DNA of 23,821 nucleotides, taken from positions 1 through 23,821 of IMG/VR virus record IMGVR_UViG_3300045115_000060; one strand, 5' to 3'. This stretch comes from a virus. Shown in pieces: positions 1 to 7,564 of the stretch. A program made the translations under genes and the position numbers. The notes under the pieces were generated by a model. That model was given only the letters and a program-made list of their open reading frames with translations, searched no databases and was not told the DNA's origin. Each line of letters starts with the position of its first letter. The stretch's first letter is position 1.

Positions 1-44
1 AATCTACTTCTCCCAATGGGTTGATTTACTGGTGTTATATTCCT

Positions 45-66
45 AAGGGAGGGTGGATCTCCCTTT
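45..66 (+). terminator. possible terminator hairpin of an upstream gene
   Basis: A perfect 7-bp inverted repeat (AAGGGAG at 45-51, CTCCCTT at 59-65) with a 7-base loop is followed by an AT-rich stretch but only three consecutive T. It may end a gene lying left of the window. No gene is visible before it, so this is tentative. Confidence 0.25.
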
Positions 67-170
67 CAATTAACTTTTAAAATTAGATTTTCACATTATG
101 CATCATCTTGTTCCCTGTTTATTTATGCTAAGTAGTACCCATAACTTGATATCGGTGACAACAATAACAA

Positions 171-197
171 ACTTCCGCTTCTGGCACGGAACGGACT
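171..197. repeat. degenerate copy of an enterobacterial intergenic palindrome
   Basis: The stretch carries the core CCGCTTCTGGCAC followed by GGAACGGAC and closely matches a second copy at 823-848. Here the inverted arms are imperfect. Short palindromes with this CTGGCAC core are, from memory, frequent between genes in enterobacterial chromosomes. That would favour host rather than phage origin for this flank, but this is inference. Confidence 0.5.
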
Positions 198-293
198 GGC
201 TAACTGGGCAGGGGCCCACTGTGAGAGAGGAGATGACACCCTGTTTCAAAAAAAGTAGTATTGTTCTACAAGCAGCTTTCACAATGAGGTTTT

Positions 294-761
294 ATGAAAA
301 TAAGAAGGTTCCGTAATGGGGATGAAATCTCATTATTTAACGTGTTTTATTCTTCTGTACATACCATCGCATCACACTACTACACACATGAACAAATTGA
401 TGCTTGGGCCCCGGCAGAAATCGACCAGGAACAATGGGCCAATCACATGAGGGAACTATGCCCTTTTGTTGTAGAGCTTGATGGTGAAATAGCTGGATAT
501 GCAGATCTCCAACCAAATGGGTACATTGACCATTTTTATGTCTCAGGAACCTATTCAGGACAGGGGGTAGGGACATTACTAATGAATTGCATTCATGAGG
601 AAGCGAGGCAACATGGAACTAGTGAGCTTACTTCAAATGTAAGTAAGGCTGCGGAAGCGTTCTTTCTACGACACGGCTTTCATGTAATGGAGAGAGGTTT
701 TCCTATTTGCCGTGGAATTACATTAGAAAATGCTCTGATGCGAAAACATTTGGCAAAATAA
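294..761 (+). CDS. YafP-like GNAT family N-acetyltransferase
   Basis: A protein of 155 residues with the single-domain GNAT fold: a first strand MKIRRFRNGDE, a central core, and the acetyl-CoA pyrophosphate loop GQGVGTLL near residues 89-96. It ends with the usual C-terminal FFLRHGF segment. The middle part (HYYTHEQIDAWAP, then YIDHFYV) resembles E. coli YafP, a cytoplasmic acetyltransferase encoded in the SOS-induced dinB-yafNOP operon. The substrate is unknown. The ATG at 294 is preceded by GAGG at 286-289, a well-placed ribosome site, which decides the start. The gene is AT-rich compared with the phage genes and converges with umuC, 104 bases away. Family membership is secure; the YafP assignment is by remembered similarity and less certain. 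Confidence 0.85.
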   Translation: MKIRRFRNGDEISLFNVFYSSVHTIASHYYTHEQIDAWAPAEIDQEQWANHMRELCPFVVELDGEIAGYADLQPNGYIDHFYVSGTYSGQGVGTLLMNCIHEEARQHGTSELTSNVSKAAEAFFLRHGFHVMERGFPICRGITLENALMRKHLAK

Positions 762-822
762 TAAATAAGCTGCAACAGGCAGCATTGTTTGCCTAGTTGA
801 GCTCAACAAACCAGTACAATGA

Positions 823-848
823 ATGTCCGCTCCTGGCACAAAGCGGAC
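823..848. repeat. enterobacterial intergenic palindrome
   Basis: GTCCGCT and AGCGGAC form a perfect 7-bp inverted repeat around CCTGGCACAA. It sits between the convergent acetyltransferase and umuC genes and could act as a bidirectional hairpin, although there is no T-tract. It is the better preserved partner of the copy at 171-197; the two flank the acetyltransferase gene. Confidence 0.55.
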
Positions 849-865
849 CAAGACATCAGGAATAC

Positions 866-2134
866 TTATCGGACTCTTAGCAGATCTGAGTATCTCGTCG
901 TATATCGAGGTGACAGCATTTCTCGCTTCATTTGCCACTGTTGCTGAATGCCCTGCCCTGCAAAGTAGAGCGTTCCTCTGCCGTCTCTGGCATTGAGTTG
1001 ATCCAGAACCTCCATCAGTTTATCACTACCGGGCCGCGGCGCGTTTTCATCGAACAAGTTAAGCTGGGCTACCCCCTGACTGAAGAAATCACCCAGCATA
1101 ATGCCGGCTTTCTGGTACCTGTGGCCATCCTTCCAGATTTTGTCCAGGCACTTTACCGCGGCGTTAATGATGTCGCGTGAATCCTGAGTGGGGGTAAGAA
1201 GCTTCATGGACGCACTGTTATCATAATACGGCTCGTTAAGCGCAAAGGGAGAGGTTTTCACGAACGCAGAGATAAAGCGGCAGTATTGATGCTCACCCCG
1301 AAGTTTTTCAGCACCACGGGCGGCATAGCTGCAGATGGCCTGCCTCATTTGTTCGTAATCAGTGACGCGTTCGCCGAATGACCGGCTGCAGACGATTTCC
1401 TGCTTTGCCGGCGCAAACTCCTCCAGCTCTAAACATGGCTCGCCTCGCAACTCCCGGACGGTTCGCTCCAGCACGACATTAAAGTGTTTGCGAATAATCC
1501 AGGTGCTTTGCTCAGAGAGATCAAGTGCCGTTTTGATGCCCATCGCGTTTAGCTTTTTGCTGATGCGCCTACCTACGCCCCACACGTCCTCTACCGGCAC
1601 GATAGCCATTAACCGCCGCTGACGGTCGACGTTAGACAGGTCCACAACGCCGCCCGTCTGCCGCTGCCATTTTTTTGCTGCGTGGTTAGCGAGTTTAGCG
1701 AGTGTTTTTGTCTGGGCAATGCCAACACCAACTGTAAGGTGCGTACGCTTCAGCACGTTAGCGCGGATCTCTTTGCCGAACTCGGTCAGATCCCGGCAGT
1801 TTCGCACCCCAGTAAGATCACAAAAGGCCTCGTCAATGCTGTAAATTTCGACGCGAGGACTCATTTCCTCAAGCGTGGTCATCACTCGGTTCGACATATC
1901 TGCGTAGAGCTCGTAATTGCTGCTGAAGCAAACAACCCCAGCGCGCCGGAAAAGCTCCTTTTGCTTGAAGAATGGCTCCCCCATAGTGATTCCGACCGCT
2001 TTTGCTTCTGCGCTGCGTGCGATTACACAGCCATCGTTATTTGAGAGAACGACAACAGGCCGCCATCTTAGGTCCGGCCTGAATACAGTCTCGCATGATG
2101 CGTAGAACGAATTCACATCACAGAGGGCAAACAT
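866..2134 (-). CDS. umuC: DNA polymerase V catalytic subunit UmuC
   Basis: A full-length Y-family translesion polymerase of 422 residues, the usual size. The metal-binding acidic residues are in place: Asp6 in [14 protein letters not shown], and Asp101-Glu102 in YSIDEAF. The fingers segment [10 protein letters not shown] and the C-terminal [13 protein letters not shown] and [18 protein letters not shown] blocks are typical of UmuC. With UmuD' it forms polymerase V, which copies past DNA lesions at the price of mutations. The ATG lies 2 bases after the umuD stop, so the two are translated from one LexA-controlled mRNA. The gene looks intact. Whether this copy belongs to the prophage or to the host flank is not decided by the sequence. 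Confidence 0.97.
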   Translation of the reverse strand: MFALCDVNSFYASCETVFRPDLRWRPVVVLSNNDGCVIARSAEAKAVGITMGEPFFKQKELFRRAGVVCFSSNYELYADMSNRVMTTLEEMSPRVEIYSIDEAFCDLTGVRNCRDLTEFGKEIRANVLKRTHLTVGVGIAQTKTLAKLANHAAKKWQRQTGGVVDLSNVDRQRRLMAIVPVEDVWGVGRRISKKLNAMGIKTALDLSEQSTWIIRKHFNVVLERTVRELRGEPCLELEEFAPAKQEIVCSRSFGERVTDYEQMRQAICSYAARGAEKLRGEHQYCRFISAFVKTSPFALNEPYYDNSASMKLLTPTQDSRDIINAAVKCLDKIWKDGHRYQKAGIMLGDFFSQGVAQLNLFDENAPRPGSDKLMEVLDQLNARDGRGTLYFAGQGIQQQWQMKREMLSPRYTTRYSDLLRVR

Positions 2135-2136
2135 AC

Positions 2137-2556
2137 TCAGCTCGCCGATTTAACGATAAAAGTCACGACACCGAACACATCAAGTGTGTCCTCGGTGCCA
2201 ACAATAATCGGCGAATAAGCGCTGTTCATCGGTAGGAGCTGCACTGTGGGACGTAGCTGCAGTCGTTTTACTGTGAATTCCCCTTCCACCGCAGCGATGA
2301 CAATGTCACCATGCTCAGCAGTGCGGGAACTATCCACCACCAGCAGATCGCCGTCGCTGATCCCGGCCTCAATCATCGAGTCGCCTGCAGCCTTGACGAA
2401 ATATGTCGAGCTGGGATGAGCAACAAGAAGCTCATTGAGATCAATGCGTTGTTCGACATAATCAGCTGCCGGGCTGGGGAAACCACACTGGACTAAGTCG
2501 CTGAAAAGCGGAAGCGCGATAATTTCTCGCAGTTCTGCAGGTCTGATAAATTCCAT
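2137..2556 (-). CDS. umuD: SOS protein UmuD, self-cleaving polymerase V subunit
   Basis: A LexA/UmuD family serine protease of 139 residues. The self-cleavage site Cys24-Gly25 (QCGFPSPA), the nucleophile Ser60 (GDSM) and the general base Lys97 (FTVKRL) sit at the same numbers as in E. coli UmuD. RecA filaments stimulate cleavage to UmuD', which joins UmuC as polymerase V. The ATG at 2556 has GAGG about 8 bases upstream on the minus strand. A LexA box lies 15 bases before the start. It is the first gene of the umuDC operon, and all functional residues are present. Confidence 0.97.
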   Translation of the reverse strand: MEFIRPAELREIIALPLFSDLVQCGFPSPAADYVEQRIDLNELLVAHPSSTYFVKAAGDSMIEAGISDGDLLVVDSSRTAEHGDIVIAAVEGEFTVKRLQLRPTVQLLPMNSAYSPIIVGTEDTLDVFGVVTFIVKSAS

Positions 2557-2571
2557 TACGCATACCTCACA

Positions 2572-2591
2572 TACTGTTTTTATATACAGTA
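2572..2591 (-). promoter_or_regulatory. LexA (SOS) box of umuDC
   Basis: Read on the minus strand this is TACTGTATATAAAAACAGTA, a CTG-N10-CAG box identical to the E. coli umuDC operator as I remember it. A possible -35 element TTGCGA (2609-2614, read on the minus strand) lies 17 bases before TACTGT, so LexA would cover the -10 region. Expected effect: tight repression until DNA damage. Confidence 0.93.
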
Positions 2592-2669
2592 GTTTTCTTT
2601 TTGAGGGTTCGCAATACGCCAGATCCCCTATGACTGTCTAAATATTCGCCGCTTCGTTTCTAAGTTTCT

Positions 2670-2852
2670 GTGACGGTTCGAATTATTGATTTTGTAAATT
2701 ATTCAATGGTAGATTCAAGAGAACAAAATTACGCCGACGTTGCATGTTACAGGAATGAACCGCATAGCACGCGAGTTAACATTAGTCAGAAACAACAGCC
2801 CGCTATTGCACATGCCGTGGCTGCTCAGTTAGGATTGAGCGAAGTAAACTAG
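2670..2852 (+). CDS. small hypothetical ORF, doubtful
   Basis: An open frame of 60 codons starting at a GTG with no ribosome site visible before it. The C-terminal part (PAIAHAVAAQLGLSEVN) is plausible protein sequence, but I recognise no family. It lies between the divergent umuD promoter and the acyltransferase gene, and a perfect 6-bp inverted repeat (2848-2865) overlaps its stop codon. It may be a remnant of a longer gene, or not coding at all. No function is assigned. Confidence 0.25.
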   Translation: MTVRIIDFVNYSMVDSREQNYADVACYRNEPHSTRVNISQKQQPAIAHAVAAQLGLSEVN

Positions 2853-2865
2853 CGAAGTGGCTAGT
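2848..2865. repeat. short inverted repeat before the acyltransferase gene
   Basis: ACTAGC and GCTAGT form a 6-bp stem with a 6-base loop (GAAGTG). There is no T-tract after it, so it is not a standard terminator. It lies about 30 bases upstream of the chosen acyltransferase start and could influence its leader. Confidence 0.3.
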
Positions 2866-2896
2866 GATAATACTAGAGATAGGTGCAAATTTTAGG

Positions 2897-3469
2897 ATGA
2901 ATAAAAAAGAGTTAAAACGCCACTTGCATGAATGTTTACAAGCGGAAGTAATGAAAAGTAAAAAACCATTTACTTGGACTCGCGCTGTTCATAAAGCTTT
3001 TAAATGTCCTGAAAGACGTTTTAACTTTTGGTGGCGAATTTCATCTTATCTTTATAAAGCTAATATTTGTAAAAACTTCGCACGCAAAATCAATAGAAGG
3101 TTGACCATTAAATACGGTTGCGAAATTCAACTCGGAGCCTCAATCGGCCCAGGATTGATTATCAGTCACTTTAATGGAATTGTTATTAACGGGAGCAGTT
3201 GTATAGGCTCTAATTTTAGAATTAGACAAAACTCCACAATTGGAATCGGTGGTGGGAAAATGCCTGACTCCGGAAAGCCAAGCATTTTGATAGGTGACAA
3301 CGTAAGTGTGGGGGCTGGTAGTTGTATTATTGCAAACTCTATAGTGATAGGTAGCAATGTTGACATCGGCGCGATGAGCTTTATCAACAAAGACATACCG
3401 AGTAATTGTATCGTTTACACCAAAAAAACAAATGAAATCCATTTCAAAAAACATGATTTATCAGCCTGA
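2897..3469 (+). CDS. hexapeptide-repeat acyltransferase, serine acetyltransferase-like
   Basis: A left-handed beta-helix acetyltransferase of 190 residues from the ATG at 2897. A basic helical N-terminus (residues 1-70) is followed by hexapeptide turns. These include GPGLIISHFNGIVI, with the expected catalytic His at about 91, then IGSNFRIRQNSTIG, ILIGDNVSVGAGS and IGSNVDIGA. This layout matches CysE-like and polysaccharide O-acetyltransferases of the WcaB type, which move acetyl from acetyl-CoA to a hydroxyl. The gene is much more AT-rich than the late genes and points against them, converging with the fibre-assembly gene 16 bases away. I infer a lysogenic-conversion cargo gene, perhaps modifying surface polysaccharide. 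A GTG at 2864 in the same frame is an alternative start; neither start has an ideal ribosome site. Confidence 0.8.
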   Translation: MNKKELKRHLHECLQAEVMKSKKPFTWTRAVHKAFKCPERRFNFWWRISSYLYKANICKNFARKINRRLTIKYGCEIQLGASIGPGLIISHFNGIVINGSSCIGSNFRIRQNSTIGIGGGKMPDSGKPSILIGDNVSVGAGSCIIANSIVIGSNVDIGAMSFINKDIPSNCIVYTKKTNEIHFKKHDLSA

Positions 3470-3485
3470 GGGTTTTCCAAGCATC

Positions 3486-3995
3486 TTAAAGTTTCGCTGG
3501 TTCCTCAGGCCAATTATCCCCAAAGTTCAGCCGCATCAATTTAACTCGATACTCTTTCCATTGCACCAATGAATCAATTTCTTTTTGCGTTGCGATATTT
3601 AGCTCTACAGCATCATTAAGAGGATCAATTACTGATGAAGTATCTAAAAGCAGTTTACTTCTTTTGGAGTTAAAAATTTCTTTTAACTCGTTCTCGGTAT
3701 ACGTCCTCGGAACGATTTTGCCGTCTATGAACTGCCAGTTCCCAGCCCCATCCAGCCCAGACGGCACCTCATCTACTGATACCTCTACTACAGATAATCC
3801 GTCAGGCCATAGAAGTTGTGCATCTTGCCCGAACATTCTTATGACCCCCTGGTCATCGAAGCAAATTTTAAAACTATCATCCTGAAAGCGAGTTCTATGA
3901 TAATACCAATCAAGTCCATCTTCCGACTGGAGGTAAATGGCATCAAATAATATGTAATCCGGTGAGTAAATAGAGAATTTTTTGAAAGTTACCAT
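3486..3995 (-). CDS. tail fibre assembly chaperone (Tfa family)
   Basis: A protein of 169 residues with the Tfa pattern. A variable N-terminal half (YILFDAIYL, then GLDWYYHR) precedes the conserved C-terminal block, where INDAV-like PLNDAVELNIAT and WKEYRVKLMRLN are typical of fibre chaperones. Such proteins help trimerise or attach the receptor-binding end of the fibre. The ATG shares one base with the fibre stop codon (TAATG at 3993-3997), which fixes the start. The frame stays open 40 codons further upstream, but that part lies antisense-free within the fibre gene in another frame and is not needed. Base composition is lower in GC than in the baseplate genes, as is usual for exchanged host-range cassettes. 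Confidence 0.9.
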   Translation of the reverse strand: MVTFKKFSIYSPDYILFDAIYLQSEDGLDWYYHRTRFQDDSFKICFDDQGVIRMFGQDAQLLWPDGLSVVEVSVDEVPSGLDGAGNWQFIDGKIVPRTYTENELKEIFNSKRSKLLLDTSSVIDPLNDAVELNIATQKEIDSLVQWKEYRVKLMRLNFGDNWPEEPAKL

Positions 3996-5728
3996 TATGC
4001 TATGTTCCCACATCCAACCCAACCAACGGAAGGTATGTATTTCATCAACTGACGATAAAATATTGTATCTCCACCAGGGGTATTCCCTTCTGTGTACCAA
4101 CCTGTCATTACGCACCCGTTAGGTACTACAAAGGTACCTCCGCCGGGGAGAACGCCTGACCCCTGCGCACCTAAACCTGTTTCTGTAATAAAATTAGACG
4201 AAGTCCATGTTTGCGTTGCAAAATTACCATTTACCCAGTCTCTCTGCGCAAGATAAACAATCGCTCCAGTATATTCTTGTCGCATATATGGAGCAGTAGG
4301 GTTATTAGCTTCAAGCCCTACGAATGTAATAGCGTCTCTTTTTGCATAAAGGCTTAAATCCTGTTGTGGCGGTGGGTTATTGGGCGAGTACACCCGTACT
4401 CCTGGCGTGTCGTACAGGCCCTTCCCCGCCTGAATCAGCCCCACACTGCTGATGTTTCGCCCTGAATGGATATCATCCTTTGCCTCAAGATAGTTAGGCG
4501 CAATCACGTTTCCGTTTGATTGAACATCTACTGAAGGTCCCTGCGCTGCGCGAAGATGAAGCACTTTATCATCTGAGGCATAAACGAGCCCCATTTCTGC
4601 ACCGGAAGCATCAAAAAACCAGAGGTGTTTATTACCTGAACCACGGATATTTATCGCATTTTGTGAAAGCTCTGCACCGCCATTGACAGCCTTAAGCGCC
4701 CCAGGGATGGTAACAGTATTATTATCAGTATCGTATTGCACCGCCCTGAAATACCGCCAGCCGATATTGTTGCCATCATCCTCACGAATGGCGAGGATCA
4801 ACTTCGAATTCGTGTAACTCACGAACTGGACTAACGGCCGGTTTACCCTTCCACCTTGAGCAGGGCCGGTAGCACATACGACTTCGATATAGTAAAAATC
4901 CTGCGTCAGGAATGGCGGGGTGTTGGTACACCCACGCGTATCAATAAACAATGATTCACCGACGACAAAGGGGTAAGTCGCAAAATCAATCGCACCATGA
5001 TTCGAGTCGGAACTAAAGTTCCCTTTATAACCAACCGGCACGAGCGCACCCGCTGCATTGTCAGCAACATCCCTGACAGCCGCCGCCCTGAGTTCTAAAT
5101 GTTCTCTGGCTAATGCCTTATCCTGAACATCAGAAAGATTATTTTCTTTCTGCAGGGCATTAACGATACGATGGTCATCCCCGGCGGCGACTGTATTCGC
5201 CGTTGTGCCAACATCCAGTACAGCGGCCCCTTTCAGCCCAATATTTTTCCGGGATTCGCTGGCATCCTTCACATCGCGCAGGTTCGCATCCTGGCGAAGG
5301 AACAGCCCATCACCTGTTGCCACCTTCAGTTCGATATCCGCCGTTTCTGACACGGCGAGGCGAAACTGGAGCGTTACACTGATACCACTTACCGGCTTCT
5401 CAATTGCTGCACAGTTCGCCACGGCATACAGTTCGCCGGCATCGGTTAACAGCCCGACCTCACGAACAACAAAGCCCCCCACATCGGGAGGCAGTACCAA
5501 CTGCGCAATAAACTGATTCGCCTGATCCGGCGAGACCTGCAACGCTGAAATTCCCGAACGATACACCTCATGGATCAGGGCAGTGAATGCCGGATCAGGT
5601 GTTACGGGCTGGCCGTTACCGTCACCCACCACAAAGTCCTTAATAATGACGGGCTTACCGGTCGCAGAAGACTGCGCCTCCAGCTCTTTACCTCTGTTGG
5701 TCAGAATACTGTAATATTTCTCAGCCAT
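3995..5728 (-). CDS. tail fibre protein, P2 H-like N-terminus
   Basis: A fibre of 577 residues. Residues 1-140 (starting MAEKYYSILTNRGKE) are the conserved baseplate-attachment domain found in P2-type fibres. Two related segments follow at about 149-175 and 197-223 (NLRDVKDASESR, then NLSDVQDKALAR), the tandem shaft repeats common in fibres. The remainder is a variable shaft and receptor-binding tip ending KYIPSVGWVGCGNIA. The start has AGGAG about 8 bases upstream, inside the end of gene I. The 3' part is more AT-rich than the 5' part, which suggests an exchanged tip together with its chaperone gene. The protein recognises the host surface; the receptor is unknown. Confidence 0.92.
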   Translation of the reverse strand: MAEKYYSILTNRGKELEAQSSATGKPVIIKDFVVGDGNGQPVTPDPAFTALIHEVYRSGISALQVSPDQANQFIAQLVLPPDVGGFVVREVGLLTDAGELYAVANCAAIEKPVSGISVTLQFRLAVSETADIELKVATGDGLFLRQDANLRDVKDASESRKNIGLKGAAVLDVGTTANTVAAGDDHRIVNALQKENNLSDVQDKALAREHLELRAAAVRDVADNAAGALVPVGYKGNFSSDSNHGAIDFATYPFVVGESLFIDTRGCTNTPPFLTQDFYYIEVVCATGPAQGGRVNRPLVQFVSYTNSKLILAIREDDGNNIGWRYFRAVQYDTDNNTVTIPGALKAVNGGAELSQNAINIRGSGNKHLWFFDASGAEMGLVYASDDKVLHLRAAQGPSVDVQSNGNVIAPNYLEAKDDIHSGRNISSVGLIQAGKGLYDTPGVRVYSPNNPPPQQDLSLYAKRDAITFVGLEANNPTAPYMRQEYTGAIVYLAQRDWVNGNFATQTWTSSNFITETGLGAQGSGVLPGGGTFVVPNGCVMTGWYTEGNTPGGDTIFYRQLMKYIPSVGWVGCGNIA

Positions 5729-5730
5729 GG

Positions 5731-6282
5731 CTAAACTCCTGCCTCAATATCGACATCAATCCAGGCGGTAACAGCACCGCCGGTATAATAAGTTCCCTTT
5801 GCGCCCAGGTCGGCAATCACGTCAATGGAGGTCAACAGACTCCTCAGGTTTTTCGCTTTATCGACTTGCCGCCGGATACGCTGATACAGAGCGTCATCAA
5901 CTTCCTGAAGGCTGTAAACCTCAACGCGGAAGGTGTAGGGAGCCTTACGCGGCTGATCCTCCCACCACTCCACCACTGTCGTCGGGAGACTGACAGCGCT
6001 CAGTGACCGCCTGACAGCGCCGGCAGTACCGCGATGCTGATGGACATAGGCGGCATCTTTTAACACTTGCCGCTTTTCAGCCTCTGTCCAGGCGTCTTCC
6101 CAGGAATCAACCGCAAACTCCCATGCGAGCCAGGGCAGCAAGTGCGCCGGGCAGGTATCGGGGTCTTTTACCTTACGCACCATGCCCGTATCCAGTGCGG
6201 TGATCTGCTCCGAGCTGGCCTGCTCCTGCGCCCGCTCAGGCTGAATGGCGGAGGGCGGTAGCAGGGAACGAAATTTATCCAA
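5731..6282 (-). CDS. baseplate protein I (P2 gpI-like, tail protein I family)
   Basis: A protein of 183 residues with the features of phage tail protein I. It has an N-terminal LLPPSAIQPERAQEQ segment, the conserved HLLPWLAWEFAVDSW block near 47-61, and QHRGTAGAVRRSL near 82-94. In P2, gpI joins the baseplate wedge to the fibre H, which is the next gene here. The likely start is TTG at 6280-6282, because a strong AAAGGAGG lies 5-7 bases before it inside the end of gene J. No ATG is placed so well. It overlaps J by 8 bases. Confidence 0.92.
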   Translation of the reverse strand: MDKFRSLLPPSAIQPERAQEQASSEQITALDTGMVRKVKDPDTCPAHLLPWLAWEFAVDSWEDAWTEAEKRQVLKDAAYVHQHRGTAGAVRRSLSAVSLPTTVVEWWEDQPRKAPYTFRVEVYSLQEVDDALYQRIRRQVDKAKNLRSLLTSIDVIADLGAKGTYYTGGAVTAWIDVDIEAGV

Positions 6283-7189
6283 CGGAGCCTCCTTTGCGGG
6301 TGACGTTTATCGCACTACACCAGGGAGCCTGCCCAGCGGCCGCTTCAAGATCTGCGACCGGACTTATCAGCCTGACTCTGGAAACACCGGGCTGCTGGAG
6401 TGCAGCGTAAATCGCGGAAAGCGGCACAAGGCCGTTTATGCGATGTGAAAGCAGGGTATAGCTGGTCAGCGTGCTGATGGCATGCTCCAGCACCGTCTGC
6501 GCATCCGGTCCGTCGGGTATGTCCAGTTCAGCTGTTACCGCATAACTGACAATGGTGGCGCTTTTGACGCTGACATAATCAGTCAGAGGCCTGACCTCAT
6601 CGGCGCTTAGTTCGTTCATCACCTTTTCCGTCAGGCCGGGGCTGGCCTCACCATTATCGGTTCGCGACAGGACATAGACATCCACTTCACCCGGGCGGTT
6701 GTGCGTTTCCGGGCCATAGGCATCCGCATCCAGCACATCGTTATCCGCGGATTTGGCATGAAAGCGGTATGCGTTGCGCGCACCTGCCGTATTCAGCTGC
6801 GCCCACGAAAGCTGGATACGCTCACGGAAAGCGTCATCGTCTTCATAGACAGGATCGACGGGTGGCACGGCATCCGGATCGCCGGGATTTATCACCAGGC
6901 GGGAAACATTAAAACCCGCACCTATCTGGTCAAGATCGGCTCCTCTGGCGCTGGCAAGGAAAACAGCGCGTACCGCATCATTGACACGCTGAAACGCCAG
7001 GGTGAGCTGGTAGGCGTTGATTTCCCCCTGTTTATACGCCGGATCAGATTCGACCAGCGCGTCGAATTCCGGATCCAGTTCGCGCAGGCGCGCCAGCCAG
7101 CGGGTAAAAATATCGGCGGCATCCGGTACCACAATCGCATCCGGTACCGCCAGCGCAGACAGGTTAATTAAGTCATAACTACTTGCCAT
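6275..7189 (-). CDS. baseplate assembly protein J (P2 gpJ-like)
   Basis: A baseplate wedge protein of 304 residues. The N-terminus DLINLSALAVPDAIV, the repeated RLRELDPEFDALVESDPAYK region and the ASARGADLDQIGAGFNVSRL block are hallmarks of the J family. This family spans P2, Mu gp47 and T4 gp6-like proteins. It polymerises into the ring around the tail hub. The ATG at 7189 overlaps the end of W by 11 bases, with GGAGG about 12 bases upstream. The frame is open for 27 more codons upstream, but they lie wholly inside W. Confidence 0.94.
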   Translation of the reverse strand: MASSYDLINLSALAVPDAIVVPDAADIFTRWLARLRELDPEFDALVESDPAYKQGEINAYQLTLAFQRVNDAVRAVFLASARGADLDQIGAGFNVSRLVINPGDPDAVPPVDPVYEDDDAFRERIQLSWAQLNTAGARNAYRFHAKSADNDVLDADAYGPETHNRPGEVDVYVLSRTDNGEASPGLTEKVMNELSADEVRPLTDYVSVKSATIVSYAVTAELDIPDGPDAQTVLEHAISTLTSYTLLSHRINGLVPLSAIYAALQQPGVSRVRLISPVADLEAAAGQAPWCSAINVTRKGGSVG

Positions 7190-7526
7190 AAATCTGTATG
7201 CCTCCGGTGCTGACGGGAAGATTATTCTCTTTATTGATCCCCTCGATATCGACGACACACCCTGCTTCATCTGCCGGGAAAGTGACCATTACACGCGTGA
7301 CCCGCAACCGGGGCTCCCAGCGCGCCAGCGCTGAGGCCGTGGCCGCGATAATCCGCAGTCGGGTAAGATCGTCGCGAGGGTTGTCCACCAGCGAAAACAG
7401 GTCACTGCCGTAATCACGAACCAGCACGCGGCTGCCGACGGGGGTGGAGAGGATGTCGCTGACGGACTGGCGCAAATGATCGCTGCCGGACAGGCGTTTA
7501 CCGGTCCGGCTGTTTACACCGTTCAT
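7179..7526 (-). CDS. baseplate protein W (P2 gpW / T4 gp25 family)
   Basis: A protein of 115 residues of the gp25-like family, related to lysozyme-like baseplate wedge parts. Visible marks are SVSDILSTPVGSRVLVRDYGSDLFSLVD split over residues 22-48, and the C-terminal GGIQIYGK. It initiates sheath polymerisation at the baseplate in P2-type tails. The ATG at 7526 is preceded by AGGGAAA. A 38-base gap, relatively large for this operon, separates it from the hub gene D and holds no obvious hairpin. Confidence 0.94.
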   Translation of the reverse strand: MNGVNSRTGKRLSGSDHLRQSVSDILSTPVGSRVLVRDYGSDLFSLVDNPRDDLTRLRIIAATASALARWEPRLRVTRVMVTFPADEAGCVVDIEGINKENNLPVSTGGIQIYGK

Positions 7527-7564
7527 AATGTTTTTCCCTATGAGGATCGCCAGGAGGCGGAAAG

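Noticed and set aside
98-316. 72-codon frame upstream of the acetyltransferase
   Set aside because: No ribosome site, composition unlike a protein, overlaps the start and ribosome site of the well supported acetyltransferase gene, and contains the intergenic palindrome.
2592-2896. Prophage attachment site between umuD and the acyltransferase
   Set aside because: Plausible place for a boundary, but no integrase, tRNA end or matching second core is in the window, so no att site can be called.
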